Shown piece after piece: positions 42,676 to 50,726 of a stretch of DNA of 64,000 nt. A model generated the notes under the pieces. The model was not told the DNA's origin, did not search any database, and saw only the letters and a list, made by a program, of their open reading frames with translations. Both the position numbers and the translations under genes were made by a program. This DNA comes from Christensenella sp964438705 (GTDB lineage: Bacteria > Bacillota > Clostridia > Christensenellales > Christensenellaceae). The DNA lies in NCBI GenBank assembly GCA_964438705.1, contig CAYTKQ010000003.1:160920-224919 (forward strand), written 5' to 3'. Each line of letters opens with the position of its first letter. Position 1 is the stretch's first letter.

Positions 42676-43419
42676 GTGGCGGATTATACGAAAATGGACA
42701 GTGACGAGCTGTTTAAATTATATGTCAGGGATCATGACGTCGACATTAGGAATATATTGATCGAACGTTATTTGTATATTGCGGAAATCGCGGCGAAAAA
42801 GTTTGCGGGGCGCGGCGTAGATTATGAAGACCTCTATCAGGTGGCAAGCCTTGCGCTCGTCAAGGCGATCGAACGTTTCGAACCCGAACGTGAAATCAAA
42901 TTCTCGAGCTATGCGACGCCTTCCTTGATTGGAGAGATCAAAAACTATTTCAGGGACTCATCTCGTGTGATGCGGCTGCCGCGCCGGGATACGGAGCAAC
43001 TGAAGAAGATCAAACTCTATACGCAGGAATACCTCGCCAGCAATGGGCGCAAGCCTTCTCCAAAAGAAATTGCCGAAGAACTCGAGCTTTCTGTGGAACG
43101 CATTCTGGAGGTTTTGGAAATGCAGCAGGCGGACAACATATTGTCCTTAGACAGTGCGCTTGCCGCAGACAGTGAAAACTTTTCCCTTGGCAATGTGCTG
43201 GGCCAGGAAGATGCAAGCTTTGAGCATGTTGAAAATCATGATTTCATCAATTACTGTATGAGCCTGTTAAACGATACGGAAAAGAAAATCATCGAGCAGA
43301 GATATCTGAGAAATAAAACGCAAAAGCAGGTTGCGGATATGCTGAATGTGTCTCAAATGCAGGTGTCACGCATGGAGCGTAAAATATTGAGCAAGCTTGC
43401 GATGCTTTACAAAAGATAG
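42676..43419 (+). CDS. RNA polymerase sigma factor, SigB/SigF/SigG family
   Basis: 247 residues with region 2 (YEDLYQVASLALVKAIERFEPEREIKF start and SSYATPSLIGEIKNYFRD), region 3 (PSPKEIAEELELSVERILEVLE) and region 4 helix-turn-helix (TQKQVADMLNVSQMQVSRMERKIL). The locus with STAS and RsbW-like genes indicates stress or developmental control by partner switching. GTG 42676 follows GGGG with 8-nt spacing. Whether it is a stress sigma (SigB) or a sporulation sigma cannot be decided from this window; no sporulation genes are adjacent. Confidence 0.92.
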   Translation: MADYTKMDSDELFKLYVRDHDVDIRNILIERYLYIAEIAAKKFAGRGVDYEDLYQVASLALVKAIERFEPEREIKFSSYATPSLIGEIKNYFRDSSRVMRLPRRDTEQLKKIKLYTQEYLASNGRKPSPKEIAEELELSVERILEVLEMQQADNILSLDSALAADSENFSLGNVLGQEDASFEHVENHDFINYCMSLLNDTEKKIIEQRYLRNKTQKQVADMLNVSQMQVSRMERKILSKLAMLYKR

Positions 43420-43522
43420 ATGGCGGCGCGGCGTTCAGAAAGTGTTCACAATTTTTTCGTTAACGTTTTTTTCCGAAGGGGTATGTATATCATATGAGAA
43501 AAAACGGCAGGAGTATGAACAG

Positions 43523-43912
43523 TTGTTGATAAGGAAAAAACTTTTCGGTTTGGACGAACTGAATGAAGCGATTGCCTCGGTGATCACGGGAGTGGGACGG
43601 GAACAAGCTCTCAATGAGGAGCAGGAATACCGCATCCGTTTGGTGATGAGCGAGTTGGTGGTGAATATATTTAAATATTCGGACGCGAATGAAGTGAAGA
43701 TGCAGGCGGAATATGGCCCGGAAGGTTTGCGCATCATGCTGCGAGACGATGGCTGCGGTTTTGAAAGCACTGCTTATGTAGAGCGTAATGTGACGCAGCG
43801 GGAGTATTTGATGCACGAGAGCGGCCGGGGGGTATATCTTGTAAAAATGATGACGGACAGCCTGAGCTACAGCGAGGCGGGCAATGCGGTAGACGTCACA
43901 TTAAAGCTATGA
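43523..43912 (+). CDS. RsbW-like anti-sigma kinase with uncertain start
   Basis: HATPase_c_2 protein with an intact N box (VMSELVVNIFKYSD), G1 (DDGCGFE) and G2 (SGRGVYLVKMMTD), so it should be an active anti-sigma serine kinase. The start is odd. TTG 43523 after AGGAG (43509-43513) is the best start in this frame, giving 129 residues. But protein-like sequence (EKKRQEYEQ) extends upstream in the same frame without any start codon, and the good ATG at 43494 is out of frame by one base across an A6 tract (43499-43504). One extra A would join them. It follows sigma in place of the usual rsbV-rsbW-sigB order. Confidence 0.8.
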   Translation: MLIRKKLFGLDELNEAIASVITGVGREQALNEEQEYRIRLVMSELVVNIFKYSDANEVKMQAEYGPEGLRIMLRDDGCGFESTAYVERNVTQREYLMHESGRGVYLVKMMTDSLSYSEAGNAVDVTLKL

Positions 43913-43924
43913 CAATTCTTTAAA

Positions 43925-43936
43925 TTGTGGTATAAT
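43925..43936 (+). promoter_or_regulatory. Promoter of the division cluster
   Basis: Extended -10 TGGTATAAT (-10 at 43931-43936) without a strong -35, 58 nt before the HlyD-like gene. Confidence 0.6.
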
Positions 43937-43993
43937 GTGTAAGCAAAACACTGAATGTGGTGTTTACGCAACATTTAAAGAAGGACATTTAAA

Positions 43994-45175
43994 ATGGCGA
44001 TGGGACGGAGAAGACAGGTCAACCCAAAATTTTACATTTTTTTGAGTGCGGTGGTTGTGGTTGCGATTGTCGTTCTCTTTTTTATTTTCAATATCAATAC
44101 AGCGGTGGTGGAGCAGGGCACGATCCCTTTTGAAAAACAGGTTTCCGCAATCATCGTGCGCGACGAACAGGTGATTTCCGCGCAAAACTACGGAAAGCCC
44201 AATTATATTGTAGCCGAAGGAGACCGCGTGGAGGCTGAGGCCGAAGTGATGCAGGTCTATAAGTGGGGGTATAACGAGAAGGTCATGAACGACCTGATCG
44301 ACTATCAAACTAAGATCGAGCAATATCAGTTGAACGGATTGAACGACCCGACCGTTACGGACCTCGACTCACAGATCATGATAAAGGCCGAGGAGATCAA
44401 AAAAATGATCAACGATACCGCGCAAGGCGATATCGTAACGGCGGAACGTGAGTTAAAAGCATTGATGGCGCAAAAGCGGCAGTATCTCAAAGATACGGTT
44501 CCCAAGGATCAGCAGCTGGAGGAGTTTTATGCGCAGGAGCAGGAAATCGACGGACGCGTCAACAACTGGCGCCAGACGCTCACGGCGCCAAGCGCGGGCG
44601 TTGTAAGCTTCTATTTTGATGGAGCAGAGAGCATCCTCAATGCTGCAAACATACAAAGCATCAAGTCTGCCGACATAGAAGGCATTTTGAACGGGACCAC
44701 AGGTAAGGTGGTCGCCGCTGCGGGCGGCGAGGTGGAATCTCCCGTCTTTCGGTTGGTGAACAGCTATAAGTGGTATCTTTTGGTGCAGTCTGATCAGGAA
44801 ATCCCGGAGTTTGCGAACGGTACGGTTTTTTCGATTGCGTTTGACGATTACATATCGCGGCAGTATCAGGGTACTGTAGTCGGCACGATCACAGAGGATA
44901 AGAGCTACATCTACACAATAGAGATTGATGACGACATTGGCGAACTTCTCAATGTGCGCAGGGCACAGGCCAAGGTGTTCACACAGTTTAGCGGACTCAA
45001 AGTTCCGGAAAAAGCGCTTATAGAAGAAGATGGCGTTACGGGGGTGAATATCGTCACAGGACGCGAAAAAACATTTGTGCCCGTGAGTGTCGATATTGTC
45101 AAGGATGGAAATGCGATCATTCGTCCAACAGAGGAAAACTCCCAACTGGCGGTCAACCAGCACGTTGAGGTATAG
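43994..45175 (+). CDS. HlyD-like membrane-anchored protein
   Basis: 393 residues: one helix (about 14-35), then an extracellular part. A barrel-sandwich-like segment (SAIIVRDEQVI...EGDRVEAEAEVMQVY) is split by a coiled coil of about 100 residues and resumes at LTAPSAGVVSFYFDG, the lipoyl/HlyD pattern; a beta-barrel follows. No export ATPase or permease gene accompanies it. In clostridia a protein of this layout often precedes yggS-sepF, suggesting an envelope or division role, but its function is not established. Confidence 0.75.
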   Translation: MAMGRRRQVNPKFYIFLSAVVVVAIVVLFFIFNINTAVVEQGTIPFEKQVSAIIVRDEQVISAQNYGKPNYIVAEGDRVEAEAEVMQVYKWGYNEKVMNDLIDYQTKIEQYQLNGLNDPTVTDLDSQIMIKAEEIKKMINDTAQGDIVTAERELKALMAQKRQYLKDTVPKDQQLEEFYAQEQEIDGRVNNWRQTLTAPSAGVVSFYFDGAESILNAANIQSIKSADIEGILNGTTGKVVAAAGGEVESPVFRLVNSYKWYLLVQSDQEIPEFANGTVFSIAFDDYISRQYQGTVVGTITEDKSYIYTIEIDDDIGELLNVRRAQAKVFTQFSGLKVPEKALIEEDGVTGVNIVTGREKTFVPVSVDIVKDGNAIIRPTEENSQLAVNQHVEV

Positions 45176-45178
45176 AAA

Positions 45179-45868
45179 ATGGAACTGAGGGAAAATATAA
45201 CGGCAGTCCGTGAAAAGATCATGAAAGCGGCACTGAGCGCAGGGGTCAATGAAGAAGCAATACACCTGATCGCCGTTTCCAAGACGGTGGATGCAGAGGC
45301 TGTTGAGGCGGCCTATCGGGAAGGCATAAAAGAATTTGGCGAAAATCGTGTACAGGAGTTTTTGAAAAAAAGCGAGGTTCTTCCCAAAGATATCCGATGG
45401 AATCTGATTGGGCAGTTGCAAACAAACAAAGTTAAGTATATAATTAATAATGGAGTAGCGTTATTACATTCCATGGACCGTCTTTCCCTTGCGCAGGAAT
45501 TGCAAAAAGAATGCGTAAAAAAGGATGCGTCTATCGATGTTTTGATGCAGGTGAACATAGCGGAGGAAGAGAGCAAATCTGGGCTTTATCTCAATGAAGT
45601 AGAGCCGTTTTTGGAAGAAATCTCCGGGCTTGACCGAATCAGACTGAAGGGGATTATGACGATTGCTCCCTATACAGACGACAAGGTCTATCTGAGAAAG
45701 ATTTTTGCACGGGCAAAGACGCTTTTTGATTCTAAAAAGAAGGATTACCCGGGCTTTGAATATCTTTCGATGGGAATGTCGAATGATTATGAAGAAGCGA
45801 TTCTCGAAGGCGCGAACATGGTACGTGTAGGAACGGCCATATTCGGAAGCAGAGTTTATAATAAGTAG
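45179..45868 (+). CDS. yggS: PLP homeostasis protein YggS/YlmE
   Basis: 229 residues, alanine-racemase-like barrel binding pyridoxal phosphate through Lys35 (LIAVSKTV). EFGENRVQE, IGQLQTNK, GLMTIAP-like GIMTIAPY and LSMGMSNDYEEAI are diagnostic. It buffers free PLP and affects amino-acid and keto-acid pools. Starts 3 nt after the HlyD-like gene. Confidence 0.95.
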   Translation: MELRENITAVREKIMKAALSAGVNEEAIHLIAVSKTVDAEAVEAAYREGIKEFGENRVQEFLKKSEVLPKDIRWNLIGQLQTNKVKYIINNGVALLHSMDRLSLAQELQKECVKKDASIDVLMQVNIAEEESKSGLYLNEVEPFLEEISGLDRIRLKGIMTIAPYTDDKVYLRKIFARAKTLFDSKKKDYPGFEYLSMGMSNDYEEAILEGANMVRVGTAIFGSRVYNK

Positions 45869-45880
45869 GAGGCTTAGTTG

Positions 45881-46387
45881 ATGGCGAAAATCGGAGACAA
45901 ATTACTTTCCTTTATTGGGCTTGAACCCACAGACGAGGAAGATTATGACAACGAATATGAGGATCAGGATATGATGGACGATGATATGAGCTTTCCGCCG
46001 GACGAATACGAACCGGCGCCAATGGAAGAAAAAAAATATTCCAAGAGAAACAGGGAAAAAGGCGATACGGGTAAGATCGTAGGAATTCCGGACACGAGCA
46101 AGGTGCGCGTGCTGATTTACAAGCCTGTTTCTTATGAAGACACACAGAGCATCATCGATAACTTGAAGGAGAAAAAGCCGATCATCATCAACCTGGATGA
46201 GTTGGATACGGACGTTGCGCAGCGCATTCTCGATTTTGTGAGCGGTGCGGTCTATGCGCTCAATGGGAATATCCGCAAGGCTGCGCGCAATATTTTTGTG
46301 GTGGCTCCTTACAATGTGGATGTTTCGACAAACGCGGCGGAATCTGTGGAAGATTTTGGCTTCGGAGGCTATCTGGACAGGGAATAA
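45881..46387 (+). CDS. sepF: Cell division protein SepF
   Basis: 168 residues: N-terminal amphipathic membrane anchor (about 1-14), an acidic linker (EDYDNEYEDQD), then the SepF domain (about 65-150; VRVLIYKPVSYEDTQSIID, RILDFVSGAVYALNG). It bundles FtsZ filaments and tethers them to the membrane. ATG 45881 follows TAGGAGG; an in-frame TTG at 45878 is less likely. Confidence 0.95.
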   Translation: MAKIGDKLLSFIGLEPTDEEDYDNEYEDQDMMDDDMSFPPDEYEPAPMEEKKYSKRNREKGDTGKIVGIPDTSKVRVLIYKPVSYEDTQSIIDNLKEKKPIIINLDELDTDVAQRILDFVSGAVYALNGNIRKAARNIFVVAPYNVDVSTNAAESVEDFGFGGYLDRE

Positions 46388-46447
46388 TCATGCTTTTGTG
46401 CGCGTCATGCGCGCGGCGGCAGTCAATAAGTAATTGAGGTGAAGCGG

Positions 46448-47122
46448 ATGAACATCACGCCCAAGGACATTCTTGAAAAGGAATTTTCGAAAAAACTGAA
46501 TGGTTATGATCAGGAGCAGGTCGATGCATTTCTGGATGAAATCATCAAGCAATTCGAATCACTGATGGAAGAAAATGAAAATGTGATCGCGAAAAACGAA
46601 GAATTGAAATCCGAAATCGCACGGCTCAAGCAAAAAGCCGATAAGCTCGAGAACGTGGAAGAAAAGCTGATGGCAACGGTGATTACGGCGCAGCGCAACG
46701 CAACGCTCTATATTGAAAAGGCCGAGCTTCAGGCCCAAAAGATCATGGACGTGGCGAACCAGAACGCGCGAACGGTCATCGAAAGCACGCAGCTTCGGAT
46801 GGAGGCTGCAAAGCACGAGATCAAGCGCTATGAAAAGCAGATCGGAGACTACAAGAGACGCTTCCGTATGTTCCTTGATGAACAGATGGCGTATGCGGAG
46901 TCAAAGCTTGATGACGGCGGTCTGGTGCAGGTGCACGCAAATGAAATCAGCCAGTCCATCAACAGCCTCACGAATCAAATGGCGGATCTGGACAGTGACT
47001 CCCAGAATTCAAGCATTCATCTCAATGAAATTCTGAAACAGTCCAAGGAAGAAACAGAGCATGACTTTATGCAGAGCACGGCCAATTTGCAGGAGATCGT
47101 GAATGAGATCATCGACGACTGA
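46448..47122 (+). CDS. divIVA: Cell division/polarity protein DivIVA
   Basis: 224 residues: the N-terminal lipid-binding domain MNITPKDILEKEFSKKLNGY with the YDQEQVDAFLDEI motif, then two long coiled coils (about 30-75 and 90-160) and an acidic C-terminal tail. Localises to curved membrane at poles and septum. ATG 46448 follows GAGGTGA. In B. subtilis ylmG and ylmH stand between sepF and divIVA; both are missing here. Confidence 0.95.
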   Translation: MNITPKDILEKEFSKKLNGYDQEQVDAFLDEIIKQFESLMEENENVIAKNEELKSEIARLKQKADKLENVEEKLMATVITAQRNATLYIEKAELQAQKIMDVANQNARTVIESTQLRMEAAKHEIKRYEKQIGDYKRRFRMFLDEQMAYAESKLDDGGLVQVHANEISQSINSLTNQMADLDSDSQNSSIHLNEILKQSKEETEHDFMQSTANLQEIVNEIIDD

Positions 47123-47136
47123 GTAAGCATGAAATC

Positions 47137-47170
47137 AATACCGGCTGTTTGGTGCAGGCGGTATTTTTTT
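47137..47170 (+). terminator. Terminator after divIVA
   Basis: Stem AATACCG / CGGTATT with a T7 tail. Confidence 0.85.
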
Positions 47171-47181
47171 GTCTGCGTGTA

Positions 47182-47190
47182 TGATATAAT
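47182..47190 (+). promoter_or_regulatory. lspA promoter (extended -10)
   Basis: TGATATAAT with TATAAT at 47185-47190; no clear -35, 32 nt before the lspA start. Confidence 0.6.
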
Positions 47191-47222
47191 GGGTCGTATC
47201 AGAGAAAAAAGGGGCGCACGAA

Positions 47223-47708
47223 ATGATATATGCACTTTTGATTGCGGTAATCGTGATCGGAGATCAGCTTGTGAAATATTTTACGGTGACCAACATCCCC
47301 GTAGGAGATAGCATCACATTTATTCCGGGATTTATGGATTTCACACATGTACAGAATACCGGAGCGGCATTCAGCATGTTCAACAGCGCGACATGGCTTC
47401 TGGCGATCTTGTCAGCCGTCATGGCTGTGGTCGTCATATTTTTATTGTACAAATACAAAAAGCAATTGCACTCGAGGCTTTTTGATATGGCAATGGTCTT
47501 CATCGCCGGCGGAGCGATCGGAAACCTCATCGACCGTATTGCGCAAGGATATGTGACGGATATGATGCAGTTTACGTTTGTCGATTTCGCGATTTTTAAC
47601 GTTGCGGATTGTTTTGTGACGTTTGGCGCGATAATGCTCGGTGTATGGGTGATATGGTTCTGGGATAAGCACAAGAAAACGGAGAAAGAGGATGGCGGCG
47701 TTCAGTAA
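47223..47708 (+). CDS. lspA: Signal peptidase II
   Basis: 161 residues, four helices. Aspartic protease that cleaves diacylglyceryl-prolipoproteins. Catalytic residues Asp104 (GNLIDR) and Asp129 (FNVADC) are present, along with VQNTGAAFSMF. Overlaps rluD by 17 nt, a common lspA-rluD pair. Confidence 0.96.
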   Translation: MIYALLIAVIVIGDQLVKYFTVTNIPVGDSITFIPGFMDFTHVQNTGAAFSMFNSATWLLAILSAVMAVVVIFLLYKYKKQLHSRLFDMAMVFIAGGAIGNLIDRIAQGYVTDMMQFTFVDFAIFNVADCFVTFGAIMLGVWVIWFWDKHKKTEKEDGGVQ

Positions 47709-48600
47709 GCGCGTGGAAGAGAGCGGCAAGCGGCTCGATGCTTATTTGGCGGAGCAATATCCGCAGTTTTCACGTTCCTTTTTCAAAAATCTGATCGAAC
47801 AGGATGCCGTTTTATTGGACGAAAAAACGGCCAAGGCGGGCGCGAAGGTTCGGTTGGGCGCGGTGATTACATTTGAAGTGCCTGAGCTTGAAGAAGTGCA
47901 GATTGTCGCGCAGGATATCCCGCTTAAAATCGTATATCAGGACGCAGATATTGCGGTCGTCAATAAACCGCAGGGTATGGTGACGCATCCTGCGCCCGGA
48001 AATTATGAAGGTACACTTGTGAATGCGATCATGCATCACATCGGTGATCTTTCGGGCATCAACGGCGAGCTGCGGCCGGGGATCGTGCACCGTCTCGATA
48101 AGGATACATCGGGATTGCTGGTCATTGCAAAAAACGATGCGGCGCATCACAGCCTGAGCGATCAGATTGCAAAAAAAAGCGCAAAACGTTTCTATTATGC
48201 GCTTGTTCACGGGAATGTCAAAAGCGACGAAGGCGTGATCCTTACGCAAATCGACCGCGACCCGCGCGACCGGAAGCGTATGGCGGTCGTGCGCGCAGGG
48301 GGCAGGGAAGCGGAAACGCATTATCGTGTGATTGAGCGTTTTCAAGGATATACCTTTGTGGAATGCGAACTGAAGACGGGGCGTACCCATCAAATACGCG
48401 TTCATATGAAACACATCGGTCATCCGGTGGTAGGAGACGTCATTTATACAAAGCAAAAAAATCCTTTTGGGCTCAATGGGCAGCTTTTGCACGCACACAG
48501 ACTGATCCTCACCCATCCGACAACGGGACAGGAGATGGAATTTTCAGCCTCGTTGCCGGACTATTTTGAACACGCACTTGAAAAGTTGGAAAAAATATGA
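47692..48600 (+). CDS. rluD: Pseudouridine synthase, RluD family
   Basis: 302 residues: N-terminal S4 RNA-binding domain (about 10-70) and catalytic domain with Asp136 in HRLDKDTSGL, plus GRTHQIRVHMKHIGHPVVGD. Modifies uridines in 23S rRNA helix 69 in the best-studied members (B. subtilis YlyB is the positional counterpart). ATG 47692 lies inside lspA after GGAGAAAGAGG. Confidence 0.94.
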   Translation: MAAFSKRVEESGKRLDAYLAEQYPQFSRSFFKNLIEQDAVLLDEKTAKAGAKVRLGAVITFEVPELEEVQIVAQDIPLKIVYQDADIAVVNKPQGMVTHPAPGNYEGTLVNAIMHHIGDLSGINGELRPGIVHRLDKDTSGLLVIAKNDAAHHSLSDQIAKKSAKRFYYALVHGNVKSDEGVILTQIDRDPRDRKRMAVVRAGGREAETHYRVIERFQGYTFVECELKTGRTHQIRVHMKHIGHPVVGDVIYTKQKNPFGLNGQLLHAHRLILTHPTTGQEMEFSASLPDYFEHALEKLEKI

Positions 48601-48609
48601 AATAGCAAT

Positions 48610-48638
48610 TGAATCCGCACAGGAAATTTGCTATACTG
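48610..48638 (+). promoter_or_regulatory. pyr operon promoter
   Basis: TTGAAT (48610-48615), 17-nt spacer, TATACT (48633-48638); leader of about 125 nt before pyrR. Confidence 0.78.
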
Positions 48639-48660
48639 AAACAAGTATAAACAATACCTT

Positions 48661-48752
48661 TAAACTGGTCCGTCGAGAGGCCGTAAGGTGACATATCAAA
48701 AGCTTTTTTGTATGCCTTGCTGTGTCTTGAAACGATGCGCGGGGCTTTTTTA
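48661..48752 (+). promoter_or_regulatory. PyrR-dependent attenuator
   Basis: The leader holds GGTCCGTCGAGAGGCC followed by GTAAGG (48667-48688), matching the PyrR anti-antiterminator loop (UCC...GAGAGGC...AAGG). A terminator stem GCCTTGC / GCGGGGC (48714-48745) with T6 follows. UMP-bound PyrR should favour the terminator and shut the operon down when pyrimidines are plentiful. Confidence 0.85.
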
Positions 48753-48770
48753 TACCCAACGGGAGAGAAG

Positions 48771-49325
48771 ATGGAAGGCAAGAAAAAAACGACGATCATG
48801 GATCAGGAAACGATGCGGCGCACGCTCAAGCGCATCGCCCACCAGATCATTGAAAATACGGATGGTGCGAGGGAGCTTGTATTTGTAGGTGTCGCGCGCC
48901 GTGGTGTGACCATTGCACAGCGGATTGCGGACTACATCAAAGAGTTTGAAAATGTCGATATACCGATCGGCACGCTCGATATTACATTTTATCGCGACGA
49001 TCTCTCCAAGGATTCTGAACAGCCGGTGGTGGGAGAGACGCATTTGGGATTTGACGTGGATGGTAAACGGATCGTGCTTTTTGATGATGTACTCTACACT
49101 GGACGGACGGCACGTGCTGCAATGGATGCCATCATGGACATGGGCCGTCCAACGTTCATCAAATTTGCGGTACTCATAGACCGTGGGCATCGCGAGCTGC
49201 CGATCCGCGCAGATTTTGTTGGGAAAAACGTTCCCACCTCGGCTCATGAGATCATATCGGTCAAGGTGATGGAATTTGACGGCGAGGAAAGCGTCGATAT
49301 TTGTGACCATATCACAGGCACGTAA
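48771..49325 (+). CDS. pyrR: Bifunctional PyrR regulator/uracil phosphoribosyltransferase
   Basis: 184 residues. PRPP-binding motif VLFDDVLYTGRTARAAMDA and the type I PRTase fold; VGVARRGV is a PyrR hallmark. Binds its own leader RNA. ATG 48771 follows GGGAGAG; the longer frame from 48708 would lie inside the attenuator and is rejected. Confidence 0.95.
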   Translation: MEGKKKTTIMDQETMRRTLKRIAHQIIENTDGARELVFVGVARRGVTIAQRIADYIKEFENVDIPIGTLDITFYRDDLSKDSEQPVVGETHLGFDVDGKRIVLFDDVLYTGRTARAAMDAIMDMGRPTFIKFAVLIDRGHRELPIRADFVGKNVPTSAHEIISVKVMEFDGEESVDICDHITGT

Positions 49326-49351
49326 AACTTATCCTTATGGATAAGTTTTTT
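49324..49351 (+). terminator. Hairpin between pyrR and uraA
   Basis: Perfect stem AAACTTATCC / GGATAAGTTT with T6, directly at the pyrR stop. There is no PyrR-binding loop in the 60-nt gap, so this looks like a constitutive partial terminator that lowers expression of the rest of the operon relative to pyrR. Confidence 0.8.
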
Positions 49352-49385
49352 GGATTCATTCATTTATTTTATTGGGAGGTATCAC

Positions 49386-50705
49386 ATGGAACATTCAATC
49401 AATCAACAACACGGCACAGGGAAAAAAATGATCCTTGGGTTCCAGCATCTTTTTGCGATGTTTGGGGCGACGGTTCTGGTTCCGCTTCTGACAGGACTGA
49501 ATCCTGCGGTGGCAATCTGCTGCGCCGGCATCGGCACGCTGATCTTTCACCTGATCACAAAGGGCAAAGTACCGGTGTTTCTGGGCTCCAGCTTTGCGTT
49601 TATCGGCGTGATCATCATTGTCGCCACGCAGATCAGCGGGGTGGACGTGGCAACGGAAGGCTTTATGAATACACCGCAGTATCAGGCGGCGCTTCCCTAT
49701 GTGGCGATTGGCATCATGGCGGCCGGGGCGCTTTATCTGATTCTCGCGCTGTTGGTCAAACTGATCGGCGTAAAACGTGTGATGTCGGTGTTTCCGCCTG
49801 TTGTCACAGGGCCGATGATCATGGTGATCGGTTTGACGCTTGCGCCAACGGCGTTTACCAATATTGTGAACGCGCCCGCAGCGGAAAGCGTACCTGACAT
49901 CCTGTGGATGCGCTGGGTGATCGCACTGATCGTGGTGGCGACGATGGTCATCATTTCCATCTTTGCAAAAGGATTTTTCAAGCTGGTTCCGATCATCATA
50001 GCCATTGCGGTCGGGTATACCTGCGCGGCGCTGATGGGGCAGGTTGATTTCTCCGGCTTCCAGAATGGCGCAAATCTTGGATTTCAGGTGCCCAGCTTCA
50101 ACATCTTTTTCACAAATCCGCTCGAGCCCACCAAGGTGGTGACGGCGATTGCAATCATCGCGCCAACGGCGATCGTCACCTTTATGGAGCATATCGGCGA
50201 CATCACGACAAATGGAGCAGTGGTCGGCAAAAACTTCATCGAAGACCCGGGCCTGCACAGAACGCTGATGGGCGATGGAATTGCCACGATGGTCGCGGGT
50301 TTCCTCGGCGGCCCGGCAAATACGACCTATGGCGAGAACACGGGCGTGCTCGCGGTTACCAAAAACTACAATCCCGTCACACTGCGCATTGCGGCGGTGT
50401 TCGCGATCATCATCAGCTTTTTTGGGATATTCACGGCGTTTTTGGGTTCGATCCCCGGCGCAGTCATGGGAGGCGTGTCGATCCTGCTGTTTGGCATGAT
50501 CGCGACAATCGGCCTGCGGACGCTGGCAGAGGCGCAGCTCGATTTTTCGCACAGCCGGAATTTGATCATTGTGTCGTTGATGCTGGTGATTGGTCTTGGT
50601 TTGCAAGGTGGTATCCAGTTTTCAGAGACGTTCACGCTTTCGAATATTTTCCTGAGCGCGTTGGCAGGTATCATTCTGAACGCGATCCTGCCCAAAAATA
50701 TATAA
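49386..50705 (+). CDS. uraA: Uracil/xanthine permease family, UraA/PyrP
   Basis: 439 residues, 12-14 helices of the NAT/NCS2 fold. Start FQHLFAMFGATVLVPLLTGL and the substrate region FMEHIGDITTNGAVVG with conserved Glu are typical for uracil:H+ symport. GGGAGG precedes ATG 49386. Position after pyrR matches pyrP of Bacillus. Confidence 0.94.
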   Translation: MEHSINQQHGTGKKMILGFQHLFAMFGATVLVPLLTGLNPAVAICCAGIGTLIFHLITKGKVPVFLGSSFAFIGVIIIVATQISGVDVATEGFMNTPQYQAALPYVAIGIMAAGALYLILALLVKLIGVKRVMSVFPPVVTGPMIMVIGLTLAPTAFTNIVNAPAAESVPDILWMRWVIALIVVATMVIISIFAKGFFKLVPIIIAIAVGYTCAALMGQVDFSGFQNGANLGFQVPSFNIFFTNPLEPTKVVTAIAIIAPTAIVTFMEHIGDITTNGAVVGKNFIEDPGLHRTLMGDGIATMVAGFLGGPANTTYGENTGVLAVTKNYNPVTLRIAAVFAIIISFFGIFTAFLGSIPGAVMGGVSILLFGMIATIGLRTLAEAQLDFSHSRNLIIVSLMLVIGLGLQGGIQFSETFTLSNIFLSALAGIILNAILPKNI

Positions 50706-50726
50706 AAAATATAGTCAAGGAGCCTT

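Noticed and set aside
48708..48770. N-terminal extension of pyrR, or a leader peptide
   Set aside because: It overlaps the attenuator terminator stem, and a good ribosome site precedes ATG 48771. Attenuation by PyrR binding needs no leader peptide.
49395..50606. 403-residue minus-strand ORF opposite uraA
   Set aside because: Composition dominated by His/Arg/Asp/Gln, the typical mirror of a membrane-protein gene; no start signal.
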